A stretch of DNA of 64,000 nt from Cellulosimicrobium marinum. Lineage in GTDB: Bacteria; Actinomycetota; Actinomycetes; Actinomycetales; Cellulomonadaceae. Made by a program: the position numbers and the translations under genes. The stretch spans positions 372,001 through 436,000 of the forward strand of contig NZ_JAJBZH010000002.1 in NCBI RefSeq assembly GCF_020551945.1. Reading direction: 5' to 3'. Below the pieces are notes generated by a model, which saw nothing but the letters and a program-made list of their open reading frames with translations, had not been told where the DNA came from and made no database searches. Shown in pieces: positions 1 through 8,923 of the stretch (positions are counted from its first letter, which is position 1; each line of letters opens with the position of its first letter).

Positions 1-568
1 CCTTGATGCCCTCCCACGACTCCTTGATCGTGGCGCTCTGCGCGACGTTGTCGCAGGTGTCGTTGCTGCGGGAGGAGTCGGTGCTGAGCACGAGGAGGTC
101 GCCGTGCACGGAGATGTCGTTCTGCGACCCCGGGCACACGACCTGGGCGACCTGCACCGGCGCGGTCGGGTCCGCGACGTCGTACACGGTGAACCCGCCG
201 TAGTTGCCGGCGAACGCGTAGCGGCCCTGGAACGCGAGGTCGGAGCTGTACTGGCCCTCGGGCGTGAACGCGCCGTTCTTCGGGATGTTCGCGACGAGGG
301 TGAGGTTGGGGCTGCCGGCGATCTCCCCGGGCGCGAGGACGTCGGTGTCCACGGCGAGGGGTGCGAGGCGCTGGGCGGGGAGGTCGGCGACGGCCTCCGT
401 GCCCTCCTCGACGAGGTCGGCGACCTCCGCGGGAGAGCCGTCGGACGGTTCCGCGGCCGCCGTGGTGGCCAGGGCGAGGGAGGAGGCCGCGAGGGTGGCG
501 GCGAGGGACGAGGCGAGCAGGACCCGGCGTCTGCGGCGGGTCGTGGGCCTGTGCGTCGTTCGATGCAC
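1..568 (-). CDS. Secreted LVIVD-repeat protein (3' end outside window)
   Basis: Only the first 189 codons are present; the gene reads leftward off position 1. The start is GTG at 566-568, chosen because AGGAGGTG lies at 576-583 with seven bases between. The N-terminus has an arginine-rich run followed by LLASSLAATLAASSLALA, a clear export signal. After about residue 100 it reads YAFAGNYGGFTVYDV and NDISVHGDLLVLSTDSS, the repeat pattern of LVIVD proteins, which look like surface beta-propellers and have no established activity. Cysteines in VVCPGSQ and DTCDN might pair. It diverges from the DUF305 lipoprotein gene across a 104-bp spacer that must hold both promoters. The family call rests on the repeat pattern only. 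Confidence 0.75.
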   Translation of the reverse strand, partial: MHRTTHRPTTRRRRRVLLASSLAATLAASSLALATTAAAEPSDGSPAEVADLVEEGTEAVADLPAQRLAPLAVDTDVLAPGEIAGSPNLTLVANIPKNGAFTPEGQYSSDLAFQGRYAFAGNYGGFTVYDVADPTAPVQVAQVVCPGSQNDISVHGDLLVLSTDSSRSNDTCDNVAQSATIKESWEGIK

Positions 569-672
569 GGGGAAACACCTCCTTGGTAGGGTTCTCCGCA
601 TTCTGTCGGGAAGATGTGATATGGACCACAGGTGACGGCAGATTGGCGACAACCTTTTACACGGAGGGAACA

Positions 673-1395
673 GTGCGGGTGCAGAGTTTTCCCGTCGGTA
701 ACGTGGCCCGGCCCGCGCGCGCACGCGCCCTGACCTGCGTCGTCGTCCTCGCCGTGCTGGGCACCGCCGCCTGCACCGGCGACCCCGAGCCCGTCGTCAA
801 CCCGTCGAGCGTCGTCCTCCAACCCGGCCGCCCCGGCGACGACACGAGCACGACGGCGCCGGAGGACTTCGCCGGCCCCCTCGCCACGGGGGAGTGGAAC
901 CAGGCCGACGTCACCTTCGTCACGAGCATGATCACCCACCACCTCCAGGCCCTCGACATGGCCGCCCTCGCGCCCGACCGCGTCGCCTCGCCCGAGGTCG
1001 CCACCCTCGCCGAACGCATCACCGCCGCCCAGGGACCCGAGATCCACGGCCTCGCCGCCTGGCTCGCCGAGCGCGACCTGCCCGTGCCCGCCGAGGCCGA
1101 ACAGCTCGACGGCACCGGCCCGCGCGTCCCCGCCACCGGCCACACCCACGACCACGACGGCATGGCTGGCATGCTCAGCGACGCGCAGATGCAGGCGCTC
1201 GAGGACGCCACCGGCGCCGACTTCGACCGGCTGTTCCTCGAAGGGATGATCCAGCACCACCAGGGCGCGCTCGACATGGCCGACGTCGTCCTCGTCGACG
1301 GCCAGGACACCTACGCCCTCGAGATCGCCGCCGACACCGCCGCCGGGCAGAGCGCCGAGATCGGACGCATGCAGGGCCTGCTCGACGCGCTCTGA
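673..1395 (+). CDS. DUF305 lipoprotein
   Basis: This is a 240-residue exported lipoprotein. GTG at 673 is preceded by GGAGGGAA at 663-670; an upstream in-frame extension lacks a ribosome site and would bury the signal. The hydrophobic stretch ends in the lipobox LGTAAC, so Cys34 should be acylated. Two copies of the DUF305 helix signature follow: MITHHLQALDMAALAP and MIQHHQGALDMADVVL. They are separated by a histidine-rich HTHDHDGMAGM segment. DUF305 is a ferritin-like helical family often found near copper genes. Metal binding is plausible from the paired histidines but is not shown here. It stands alone between a divergent gene and a convergent one. Confidence 0.85.
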   Translation: MRVQSFPVGNVARPARARALTCVVVLAVLGTAACTGDPEPVVNPSSVVLQPGRPGDDTSTTAPEDFAGPLATGEWNQADVTFVTSMITHHLQALDMAALAPDRVASPEVATLAERITAAQGPEIHGLAAWLAERDLPVPAEAEQLDGTGPRVPATGHTHDHDGMAGMLSDAQMQALEDATGADFDRLFLEGMIQHHQGALDMADVVLVDGQDTYALEIAADTAAGQSAEIGRMQGLLDAL

Positions 1396-1445
1396 GCCCG
1401 CCCCCGTCCTCAGCCCCGAGCGTGCCCGTCGCCCGCGGCGCCCGC

Positions 1446-3653
1446 TCACCCGGTCGCCTCGCTCGTGGGGCGCGAGAGCCCCGAGGCCTCCTTGAACGAC
1501 GCCGTGAACGCCGCGCGCGACGCGCCGTCGTCCAGGGACGTGCTCGCCGCCGCGAGCCGCTCCGCCTCGGCCGGGTCCACGCCGTCCTCGACGAGCGCCG
1601 CGAGCAGCAGGTCGTGCCCGCGCGCCGCGAGGACGAGCTGTTCCGCGTGGCCCTCGGCCGCCGCGGCGTCGACCGCGACCCGCACGGTCCCGTCCAGGCT
1701 CACGAGATAGCTGCCCGCCACCGAGAGCAGCGGGGTCGTGACCACCGCCTGCCCCGTCGTCCGGGCCAGCAGCCCGGCCGCGCCCATGAGCGCCGTGACC
1801 CGCGTCGCGTACCGGGCGTGCTCCTTCTCCGCGCTCTCCAGCGCCGCCCGTTCCACCGCCCCCGCCACGAACCCCGCGTCCGACATCGCGGCAGCGTGCG
1901 CGCGCGCGAACGCGTCCGCCACCGACGCGGCGTCGCCGCGCGACCGCACCGCACCGCCCGGCGCGAGCACCGCACCCAGCGCCGCGTCGTGGTGCGCCAC
2001 CAGCGCGTGCTCCCACCGCGCCACGCCCGTGTCGTCGCTCGTCGTCACCGCCAGCACACGGGCGACGTCCTGCGGGTCGAGCAGCGGCAGCGTCCGCCCC
2101 CCGACGCCCGGGAACACGGCGTCCGGCGCCTCCGCCGCCACGGTGTACGTGCCCACCGCGGTGAAGTCGTCCATCCGGTTCACGTTGACGTCGAACGCGT
2201 CGACGTACGGCACGAACGCGTCCGTCAGGTGCTCCCGGGCCTGGCCCGAGAGCGTCCCCGCGAGCAGACCGTCCGGCAGGTCCGACGCCGCCCGGGACAG
2301 CACCAGCGCCGCACCGGCCTGCGCCGTCGCGTCCTGCTCGCCGTGCAGGACCGCGGAGCGCAGCACGTCCGTCACCGCCGCGCCGTCGTCCGCCCAGCCG
2401 AACGCCTGCGCCGTGCCGAACCACGTCGCCGACCGCGCGGCACCCAGCGCGTCGTCGCCCTCGCCCGACAGGTAGCGCCACGACAGCTCCGGCGACGCCG
2501 CGAGGCCGTCCAGCGCCACCACCGTGAGGTCGCGCGTGTCCCGCTCGTACGGCAGCGTCGCCAGCACGTCGGGCGAGCGTCCGACGTCGCGCCGCACCTC
2601 CTCCAGCCGCGTCACCGCGCCCAGGTGGACGCCGGGCGCGACCCGCGGTGCCGCCAGCAGGAGTGCCGCCGTCGCCGCCCACCCCGTCGGGATCGTGTCC
2701 ACGCCCAGGTCGTCGACGACGCGGCGCCCCCACTCCTCCTGCTCGTCGGCGGTCAGCGACGCCGTCCACGGCCCCAGCGCGTCGCGGACCGCCACCGCGA
2801 CACGACCCTCCGGCGTCGTCGCGTCGAGCACCTGCCCGTCCGTCGCGAGCGTGCCGCCCTCGCCCAGCAGCACGTACAGGTCCGCCGGGGCGGTCCGGTC
2901 CATCAGCACGTCCCAGAACGCCGGGTCGTCGCCCGCGGCCTCGACCAGCGCGGCGAGCTCGGCCGTCGCGGCGTCCCGCGCCGGGCCGCGCACGCTCCGG
3001 TCGGCCACCGCATCGACGAGACGCGCCGCGGCCAGGGCCGTCGCGCCCGACGACTGGAACGAGGCCAGCAGACCGCCCGCCGCGACCCACGCGCCGACGG
3101 CCGCCACGTCGAGCAGCGGCTCCACACGTGCCGCGGCAGCCACCGCCGCCGCGCGCTTCGCGTCGCACGCCCGCCACCAGTCGTCCTCGGCGCGACGCAC
3201 GTCCTCCCGCGCCGCCTCGGCGTTCGCCCGCGCCCGCTGCACCCGTGCCGCCGCGTCCGGGTCGACCGCCCCGAACGGGTCCCCCGACGCGTCCAGACGT
3301 GCCACGCCCTCCGCCGTGACCCACCGGTCCATCTCCGCGAGCGCCGCGCACCGGCGCGCGACGGCCGCGTCCGCGTCGCCCTGGCGGAGCGCGAGGTCGT
3401 CCGCGAACCCCGCGAGGGCCAGCCCCGCGGCGTCGAGCAGCGCCCCGTGCGCGCGGGCGCGCGCAACGGCGTCGTCGACCCGGCCGACCGCCAGCGTCAC
3501 CGCGGTCCCGCGCTGGCTCGCGAGCGCGTCCCGCACCGGCGCGAGCTCGTCGCACGCCACCGCGAGCGCCTCCCGCACCCGGGCGTAAGCGGCGACCGAC
3601 GCCCGGACCTCGTCCGGGTTCCCCGTGAGCGCCTCGAACGGCACGTCGGCCAC
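1446..3653 (-). CDS. Large WXG/LXG-like hypothetical protein
   Basis: I recognise no named family in this 735-residue protein. It starts at GTG 3651-3653, three bases after the stop of the upstream small gene, so the two are probably translationally coupled. The first 110 or so residues are alanine-rich and predicted helical (VRASVAAYARVREALAVACD, then LASQRGTAVTLAVGRVDDAV), resembling the helical targeting modules of type VII secretion substrates. The middle holds a long helix containing EDDWWRACDAKRAAAV. No signal peptide is seen and there is at most one weak hydrophobic segment. Length and gene order (small helical partner first) resemble secreted-toxin-like pairs, but no catalytic motif is visible, so a structural role is equally possible. 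Confidence 0.6.
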   Translation of the reverse strand: MADVPFEALTGNPDEVRASVAAYARVREALAVACDELAPVRDALASQRGTAVTLAVGRVDDAVARARAHGALLDAAGLALAGFADDLALRQGDADAAVARRCAALAEMDRWVTAEGVARLDASGDPFGAVDPDAAARVQRARANAEAAREDVRRAEDDWWRACDAKRAAAVAAAARVEPLLDVAAVGAWVAAGGLLASFQSSGATALAAARLVDAVADRSVRGPARDAATAELAALVEAAGDDPAFWDVLMDRTAPADLYVLLGEGGTLATDGQVLDATTPEGRVAVAVRDALGPWTASLTADEQEEWGRRVVDDLGVDTIPTGWAATAALLLAAPRVAPGVHLGAVTRLEEVRRDVGRSPDVLATLPYERDTRDLTVVALDGLAASPELSWRYLSGEGDDALGAARSATWFGTAQAFGWADDGAAVTDVLRSAVLHGEQDATAQAGAALVLSRAASDLPDGLLAGTLSGQAREHLTDAFVPYVDAFDVNVNRMDDFTAVGTYTVAAEAPDAVFPGVGGRTLPLLDPQDVARVLAVTTSDDTGVARWEHALVAHHDAALGAVLAPGGAVRSRGDAASVADAFARAHAAAMSDAGFVAGAVERAALESAEKEHARYATRVTALMGAAGLLARTTGQAVVTTPLLSVAGSYLVSLDGTVRVAVDAAAAEGHAEQLVLAARGHDLLLAALVEDGVDPAEAERLAAASTSLDDGASRAAFTASFKEASGLSRPTSEATG

Positions 3654-3656
3654 CGC

Positions 3657-3989
3657 TCACACCGCCCGGGCGTGCCGGGGACCGACGTCGGCCGTCCTCG
3701 GCACGAGCACCGCGGCGAGCGCGTGCACCGTGCGGGACTCCGCGCCGTCGAACAGCCCGGACGCCTCCCGCAGCGCCGCGGCCAGCGCGTCCAGGTCCGC
3801 CAGGAGGGCACGGTGCGCCGGGGCCCACGTGCGTCCGAGCTCGCCGACCGCGGCCCCGAGCGTCACGTCGCCCGTCGCCGCCGACGGGTCGCCCGCCGGA
3901 CCCGCGACCGCGAGGAGCGCGCCCGCCGCAGCCGCGGTCCGCGCGGCCGCCAGCGCCAGAGCGTCCGGGTCGACCTCGACCACCGCCAT
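3657..3989 (-). CDS. Small helical WXG100-like partner
   Basis: This 110-residue, alanine-rich and mostly helical protein has ATG at 3987-3989 with AGGGGGAC just upstream. It contains a central Trp (GRTWAPAHRALLADLDALAA) and two predicted amphipathic helices. This size and shape is usual for ESAT-6/WXG100-type proteins, though the exact W-x-G turn is absent. It is the first gene of a two-gene unit with the 735-residue protein. It may be a heterodimer partner or chaperone for that protein; this is inference from size and order. Nothing in it suggests an enzyme. Confidence 0.55.
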   Translation of the reverse strand: MAVVEVDPDALALAAARTAAAAGALLAVAGPAGDPSAATGDVTLGAAVGELGRTWAPAHRALLADLDALAAALREASGLFDGAESRTVHALAAVLVPRTADVGPRHARAV

Positions 3990-4105
3990 CGTGTCCCCCT
4001 GCCCCTGCTCCTGTCCTCGCAGCGGGCGTCGAGCCCGCGTCGCGGCGACCGTAGCAGCGGGACGCGCGGTGCAGGCCGTCGTCCACAGGGGGCTGGCGCG
4101 CGAGA

Positions 4106-4150
4106 ACGGGGTTGCTGTCGTTCTCCGGTGGAGAACGACAGCAACCCCGT
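4106..4150. terminator. Perfect 20-bp hairpin, family H1 copy a
   Basis: Arms at 4106-4125 and 4131-4150 are perfectly complementary around a 5-base loop. The core GGTTGCTGTCGTT is shared with four other spacers in this window (7444, 14425, 30070, 39151). It lies upstream of the WXG-like pair and downstream of the asparaginase gene, which reads toward it from the right, so it can end asparaginase transcription. There is no T-tract. Confidence 0.7.
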
Positions 4151-4176
4151 GGTCGGCGGCTACCGGGACGGCTGCG

Positions 4177-5778
4177 TCAGCAGGTCGTCGCCGGGTAGGC
4201 GGCGGTCTTCACCGTCTGGATGCCGGTGCCGTCGACGTTCTTGTACGCGGTGAGCGTGGCCTCGCCCGCCGCGAGGTCGGCCGTCGCCGGGATGGTGTGC
4301 TTCACCGTCTTCCCCGCGGGGATCTTCGAGAACTTGTAGCCGCCCGCCGGGCTCGTGACGCGCACGTCGATCGAGACGGTGTCGGTGTTCGTGATCTCGA
4401 CCGTGAGCTCGGCCTTCGTGGCCTTGCACGCGGGCGTCGCCGTCCCGGAGAACAGCACCGCGGTCGCACCGGGCCCCGCCCCGATCGTCCCCGCCGCCTC
4501 CGACTGGTCGAACGACGGCGACCCGTACGTCGCGAACCATCCGCGCGCCGTCTCCAGGTCGTCGGTGAAGCCGCGCGACAGCAGCAGGAGGAGGCGGGCC
4601 TTGATGGCGGTGAGGTCGCCGCCCGCGATGATCCCGTTCCCCGAGCCGTACGACGAGCCCGAGCCGGTGCGCGTCGTCGAGACGAACCACACGCCCTCGC
4701 CGATCGCGGCCGAGCGGGCCTGGCTCATCGCGCGGGAGATGCCGCCCGCACCCGTGCCCGCGGTGACGATGCCCTGGACACCCGCGTCCGCGAACGCGGT
4801 CACGGCCTCGCCCCCGGCCTCCTGGTAGGACATGAGGATCTCGGTGCGCGGCAGCTCGGCGGGAGCGACGTCGGACAGGTCGAACGGCGTGAACCAGTCC
4901 TCGGTGTCGCACGTCGTGACGCGCGCGGGCGCACGGCCCAGCGTGACGTTGTCGCCGTCGATCCACCCCAGCACGCCGTACTCGCGCGACTGGAACGTGT
5001 CCGTGCGGTACGAGTTCGACTTGGTGACGTCGCGCGCCGCCTGGATCTCGTCGTTGAGCATGAGGACGGTGCCGAAGCAGAACGTCTGCTGCGACGCCGC
5101 GACCTTGATCGCGTTGTACAGGTTCGCGGGCGCGTCGGTGCCGAACACCAGGTCCTCCGCCGGGCTGTCGGCGGCGCCCCACGGACGCATCGAGCCCGTC
5201 GTCACGACCGGCTTGCGCGACTGGACGGTGAGGTCGAGCCAGTAGGCGAACTCCTCCTGCGTGTCCGTGCCCGTGGTCACGACGACGGCGTCCGCCGTCT
5301 CGAGCTGCTTCTCCACCTCGAGGGTCAGCGCGTGGAACTGCGCGATCGAGTAGCCGGACGACCCGGCGTTGCCGAACTGCACGGACGTGACGTCGGCGAC
5401 GGCGTCGAGCTCGGGCCGCAGCGCGTCGAGCATGTCCTCCATGAGGTACGAGCCGGACCGGTAGGACGTGAACGTCTCACGGCCCGTGGCCTTGCCGGAG
5501 ATGGTGCCGCCGGTGCCGACGACGACCACCTTCGGCTTGTCGGTCGTGGCGTTCGCCGTCGCCGTGGCGTACCGGGCGGACGTGATGCCGAGCGGGTTGG
5601 TCGCGACCCCGGCCGCGAGCACGGGTGCCTGGGCGCCCTCCGCCCGGGCGGCGGCCGTGGTGGCGCGCGAGTCGGCGACGGCGTAGGCGACGGTCGCGAC
5701 GAGCGCGGCGAACGCCAGCGCGACGGCGAGCACGAGCGCGACGACGCGCCCGGACAGCGTCAAGGTGAAGGTTCTCAA
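4177..5778 (-). CDS. Type II L-asparaginase, membrane-anchored or secreted
   Basis: The product hydrolyses L-asparagine to aspartate and ammonia. I place the start at TTG 5776-5778, giving 533 residues, because GGAAGG lies at 5787-5792 with eight bases between and the frame upstream has no better site. A hydrophobic helix (residues about 10-33) exports or anchors it. Asparaginase signatures are intact: GTGGTISG near residue 90, with the nucleophilic Thr, and VVTTGTDTQEEFAYWLDLTV near residue 165, with the Thr-Asp pair. The last 90 residues (from ATPACKATKAELTVEITNTD to the final AYPATTC) are an extra module also seen at the ends of the phosphatase at 42163 and the aminopeptidase at 54458. The family normally has about 330 residues, so both the anchor and tail are additions. 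Confidence 0.93.
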   Translation of the reverse strand: MRTFTLTLSGRVVALVLAVALAFAALVATVAYAVADSRATTAAARAEGAQAPVLAAGVATNPLGITSARYATATANATTDKPKVVVVGTGGTISGKATGRETFTSYRSGSYLMEDMLDALRPELDAVADVTSVQFGNAGSSGYSIAQFHALTLEVEKQLETADAVVVTTGTDTQEEFAYWLDLTVQSRKPVVTTGSMRPWGAADSPAEDLVFGTDAPANLYNAIKVAASQQTFCFGTVLMLNDEIQAARDVTKSNSYRTDTFQSREYGVLGWIDGDNVTLGRAPARVTTCDTEDWFTPFDLSDVAPAELPRTEILMSYQEAGGEAVTAFADAGVQGIVTAGTGAGGISRAMSQARSAAIGEGVWFVSTTRTGSGSSYGSGNGIIAGGDLTAIKARLLLLLSRGFTDDLETARGWFATYGSPSFDQSEAAGTIGAGPGATAVLFSGTATPACKATKAELTVEITNTDTVSIDVRVTSPAGGYKFSKIPAGKTVKHTIPATADLAAGEATLTAYKNVDGTGIQTVKTAAYPATTC

Positions 5779-5973
5779 GGGGGTGGCCTTCCGTGGGGGA
5801 TGTGGCACGGCCGACGCTAAGGAGCGCGTGTTGCCTGGTGATTGCCTGGACGTAAGAAGTACGCACGTGCAGGAACCTCGGGGAAACCACCCGGACGAAC
5901 GGTTGACCCGACGCCGCGCCGGCACGAGCCTGGGAGGGGCGCCGGCACCCGCCCGGCGCGGCAAGGAGCGGTC

Positions 5974-7401
5974 ATGGACGACCGGACCGAGGCGCTGCGC
6001 CGCGCCGACGAGCACGCCCTCGCCTGGCTCGACTCCCTCGCCACTCGACCCGTGCCCCCGCGGGCGAGCGTCGAGGACGTCGTCGCCGCGCTCGGCACCG
6101 ACCTGCCCGACGCCCCGACGCCCGCCCCCGACGTCGTCGACCTCCTCGCGACCGCGTGCGAACCGGGGCTCACCGCCATGCCGTCCGGCCGCTTCTACGG
6201 CATGGTCATCGGCGGCAGCCACCCCGCCGCGCTCGCCGCCGACCGGCTCACCAGCGCCTGGGACCAGAACTGCGCCCTGCGCACCGTCACCCCCGCGCAC
6301 ACCGCCGTCGAGGACGTCACGAGCGCGTGGCTGCTCGACCTGCTCGGCCTGCCGCCCACCGGCGCCGTCGGGTTCGTCACCGGCGCCACCACCGCCAACT
6401 TCACGGCGCTCGCCGCCGCGCGGACCGAGGTGCTGCGGCGCGCCGGCTGGGACGTGCGGGCCGACGGCCTCACCGGGGCGCCGCGCGTGCGCGTGCTCGT
6501 CGGTGCCGAGCGGCACGAGTCGGTCGACCTCGCCCTGTCCTACCTCGGCCTCGGCACCCCCGAGGTCGTGCCCGCCGACGACCAGGGCCGGATCTCGGCC
6601 TCCGCGCTCGCGGACGCGCTCGACCGCTCGCCCGACCCGGGCGCCGGCCGCCTCGCGGGTCGCCACGCCGACCCGGGACGTGCCGCCGACGACCCGGTGC
6701 CGACGATCGTCGTCCTCCAGGCGGGCAACGTGCACTCGGGCGCGTTCGACCCCTTCGGCGCGGTGGTCGACGTCGCGCACCGCCACGGCGCGTGGGTGCA
6801 CGTCGACGGCGCGTTCGGGCTGTTCGCCGCCGCGTCACCGGCGTACCGGCACCTCGTCGCGGGGTACGAGGCCGCGGACTCCTGGGCCACCGACGCGCAC
6901 AAGACCCTCAACGTGCCCTACGACTGCGGTCTCGCGATCGTCGCGGACCCCGCCCCGCTGCGCGCCGCGATGGGGATGCACGGCGACTACCTCATCCAGA
7001 GCGACGCGGGCGACCCGCTCGACAAGGTGCCCGAGCTCTCGCGCCGGGGCCGCGCGTTCGCGGTCTGGGCGGTGCTGCGCGCGCTCGGCCGCCACGGCGT
7101 CGCCGACCTCGTCGACGGCTTCTGCCGGCACGCCGCCGCGTTCGCCGACGGCGTCCGGGGGATCGACGGCGCCGAGGTGCTTCACGACGTCGTGTTCACC
7201 CAGGTGTGTGCGACGTTCGGCGACGACGACCGCACGCGCGACGTCGTGCGCCGCGTCCTCGACGACGGCACCGCGTGGATGTCCGGCTCGCGCTGGCACG
7301 ACCGAGCCGTCCTGCGCGTCTCCGTGAGCAGCTGGGCCACGACCGACGACGACGTGCGCGTCAGCCTCGACGCGCTGCGCCGCGCCGCGTCGGCCACCTG
7401 A
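5974..7401 (+). CDS. PLP-dependent decarboxylase (group II family)
   Basis: A 475-residue pyridoxal-phosphate enzyme of the group II amino-acid decarboxylase fold. ATG 5974 is chosen over an upstream in-frame extension because AAGGAG sits at 5963-5968. The cofactor lysine is Lys310 in SWATDAHKTLNVPYDCG. Other fold markers are GFVTGATTANFTALAAAR (phosphate side), GAWVHVDGAFG (the Asp that holds the pyridine nitrogen) and QAGNVHSGAFDPF. The substrate cannot be read from the sequence; aromatic amino acids or tyrosine-like substrates are usual for this branch. No signal peptide is present, so it is cytoplasmic. It is divergent from asparaginase and has no evident operon partner. Confidence 0.88.
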   Translation: MDDRTEALRRADEHALAWLDSLATRPVPPRASVEDVVAALGTDLPDAPTPAPDVVDLLATACEPGLTAMPSGRFYGMVIGGSHPAALAADRLTSAWDQNCALRTVTPAHTAVEDVTSAWLLDLLGLPPTGAVGFVTGATTANFTALAAARTEVLRRAGWDVRADGLTGAPRVRVLVGAERHESVDLALSYLGLGTPEVVPADDQGRISASALADALDRSPDPGAGRLAGRHADPGRAADDPVPTIVVLQAGNVHSGAFDPFGAVVDVAHRHGAWVHVDGAFGLFAAASPAYRHLVAGYEAADSWATDAHKTLNVPYDCGLAIVADPAPLRAAMGMHGDYLIQSDAGDPLDKVPELSRRGRAFAVWAVLRALGRHGVADLVDGFCRHAAAFADGVRGIDGAEVLHDVVFTQVCATFGDDDRTRDVVRRVLDDGTAWMSGSRWHDRAVLRVSVSSWATTDDDVRVSLDALRRAASAT

Positions 7402-7443
7402 CGCACGGCCCGCGCGTCGGCCACCCGCCCGCTCCGGCCGAGA

Positions 7444-7488
7444 ACGAGGTTGCTGCCGTCATCGGGCGGATGACGGCAGCAACCTCGT
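7444..7488. terminator. Perfect 19-bp hairpin, family H1 copy b
   Basis: Arms 7444-7462 and 7470-7488 are perfectly complementary around a 7-base loop. It lies between two convergent genes (decarboxylase ending at 7401, ScyD/E-like gene ending at 7516) and so can serve both as a terminator. The left arm starts ACGAGGTTGCTGCCGTC, matching the H1 family core. Confidence 0.75.
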
Positions 7489-7515
7489 GGTCGACGCGGA
7501 TCGTCCTCGTGCTCG

Positions 7516-8649
7516 TCAGCGACCGCGCGGGAAGCCGACCCGGACGAGGTGACCGTCGGGCGGCCCCTCCTCGCCCGGCAGCACGTTCGTCGTCGCCAGC
7601 AGACCCGTGCTCGTCCACTCGAGCGCACCCGGCAGCGCCGTCTCGACGACCGTGCGCGGCCCGGACGACGTCGCCTGCGAGATCCTGCCCCCGAACATCT
7701 CGGCGACGTAGACCGTGCCCGTCGGGGACACGGCGACGCCGGTCGCGGAGACGAACCCGGACGCGACCTTGCGCACCTTCCCGGACCACGGGTCGACCGT
7801 GTACACGGCGCCGCGGGCACCGAGGCTCGCGTCCTCCGGCCCGCCCGGCAGGGTCGACACGTAGAGCTGGCCCCACGGCCCGACCTCGACGTCCGTCGGG
7901 ACAGCCTCGAACCAGTACGTCTCGCCGACCACGCAGTCCGGCCAGCCGATGCCCGCCGCGGCCTCGGCCGTGACGACCGCGGGCTGCGCCGGCAGCACCG
8001 CGAGCGTGCGGGCCTTGCCGAACGGGCTCACGGACAGCAGCGTGTTCGTGCCCGCGTCGGCGACGAACGTCGTGCCCAGCAGGCTCGCCGTCGCGTAGGG
8101 GTGGGAGTCGACGATGCCCGTGTACAGCGGCGAGATCGGGCCCCCCGCGGGCACCTGTGCGACGCAGGCCGGGTCGGTGTCGCGCAGCCCGTAGGTCGTC
8201 TTCCCGTCGGGGTTGTGCTTCTGCTCGTAGGCGTACGTGTCGAGGACGAGGCGTGGTGCGCCGCTCGGCGCGCCCTTCTTGTCGAGCCGCAGCGTGTGGA
8301 CGGACGAGCCCGTGATGCCCGTCTCGTCGCTCTCCGTCTCGGTGAACGTGAGGGTGCGCAGCCCGTCGAACGACACGCCGCCCACCTCCGCCCCGTTCGC
8401 CGAGCCGTACAGGACGGACTGCTCGCCGTCACGGTCCACCGCGGTGAGGAGACCGGCGAAGTTCTGCGTGACGTACGTGGTCCCGTGCCAGCCCGCGGCG
8501 AGGCTCAGGGGGCCGACGAGGCCGCCCGTGAGGTCCGTGACGGCGGGCGGTCGGGGGTCGGGCTTGCCCCCGCCGTGCGCGACGGCGGGGGTGGCGGCCA
8601 GCAGCAGCGACGTCGCCGCTGCGGCCAGGACGGTGGGAACGCGTCTCAT
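7516..8649 (-). CDS. Secreted ScyD/ScyE-family beta-propeller protein
   Basis: A 377-residue exported protein with a signal peptide (RRVPTVLAAAATSLLLAA, cleavage after AVA near residue 24). It has the ScyD/ScyE look: an opening LVGPLSLAAGWHGTTYVTQN, strand repeats such as TTFVADAGTNTLLSVSPFGK and ATGVAVSPTGTVYVAEMFGG, and an NHL-like six-bladed propeller length. Family members were named from the cyanobacterial scytonemin cluster but occur widely in actinobacteria as secreted proteins of unknown activity. No scytonemin genes are nearby, so pigment synthesis should not be inferred. ATG at 8647-8649. Confidence 0.85.
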   Translation of the reverse strand: MRRVPTVLAAAATSLLLAATPAVAHGGGKPDPRPPAVTDLTGGLVGPLSLAAGWHGTTYVTQNFAGLLTAVDRDGEQSVLYGSANGAEVGGVSFDGLRTLTFTETESDETGITGSSVHTLRLDKKGAPSGAPRLVLDTYAYEQKHNPDGKTTYGLRDTDPACVAQVPAGGPISPLYTGIVDSHPYATASLLGTTFVADAGTNTLLSVSPFGKARTLAVLPAQPAVVTAEAAAGIGWPDCVVGETYWFEAVPTDVEVGPWGQLYVSTLPGGPEDASLGARGAVYTVDPWSGKVRKVASGFVSATGVAVSPTGTVYVAEMFGGRISQATSSGPRTVVETALPGALEWTSTGLLATTNVLPGEEGPPDGHLVRVGFPRGR

Positions 8650-8876
8650 GGGGTGTGCTCCAAGGTCCGGCGTGGCCCGACACCCGCGGGGGACCGCCCG
8701 TCGTGCGGGCGCGCGAGGTCCGGGCGAGAGGTGAGGGTGTCGTCGGGCCGGACGACGGAGGCGCGCGGCGACGGTGCGGCGCGTGCCGTGTGCCGGCTGG
8801 GTGCCGGCGGCGGAGAGCGTGGGAGGAACCTGTGGCCCGCCGGTGAGCGCGCGAGCCCTCCTGAGTGTGCACCCGG

Positions 8877-8910
8877 CGGCCGGGCCCGCGCCAGATCCCG
8901 GGCCCGGCCG
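8877..8910 (-). terminator. Perfect 12-bp G+C hairpin
   Basis: Arms CGGCCGGGCCCG (8877-8888) and its complement (8899-8910) flank a 10-base loop. It lies directly after the stop of the secreted endonuclease/phosphatase gene (8924) in that gene's direction, where a terminator is expected. Confidence 0.7.
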
Positions 8911-8923
8911 CAGCGGGTGATTC

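Noticed and set aside
361-672. Upstream extension of the DUF305 lipoprotein to an earlier start
   Set aside because: The extra residues are R/P-rich, overlap the opposite LVIVD gene and would bury the signal peptide; GTG 673 has a ribosome site.
894-4253. A 1,119-codon plus-strand open frame
   Set aside because: It overlaps three supported genes and encodes mainly R/P/H-rich low-complexity sequence.
7516-8649. Scytonemin pigment biosynthesis
   Set aside because: The ScyD/E-like propeller is common in organisms without the pathway, and no other scytonemin genes are present.
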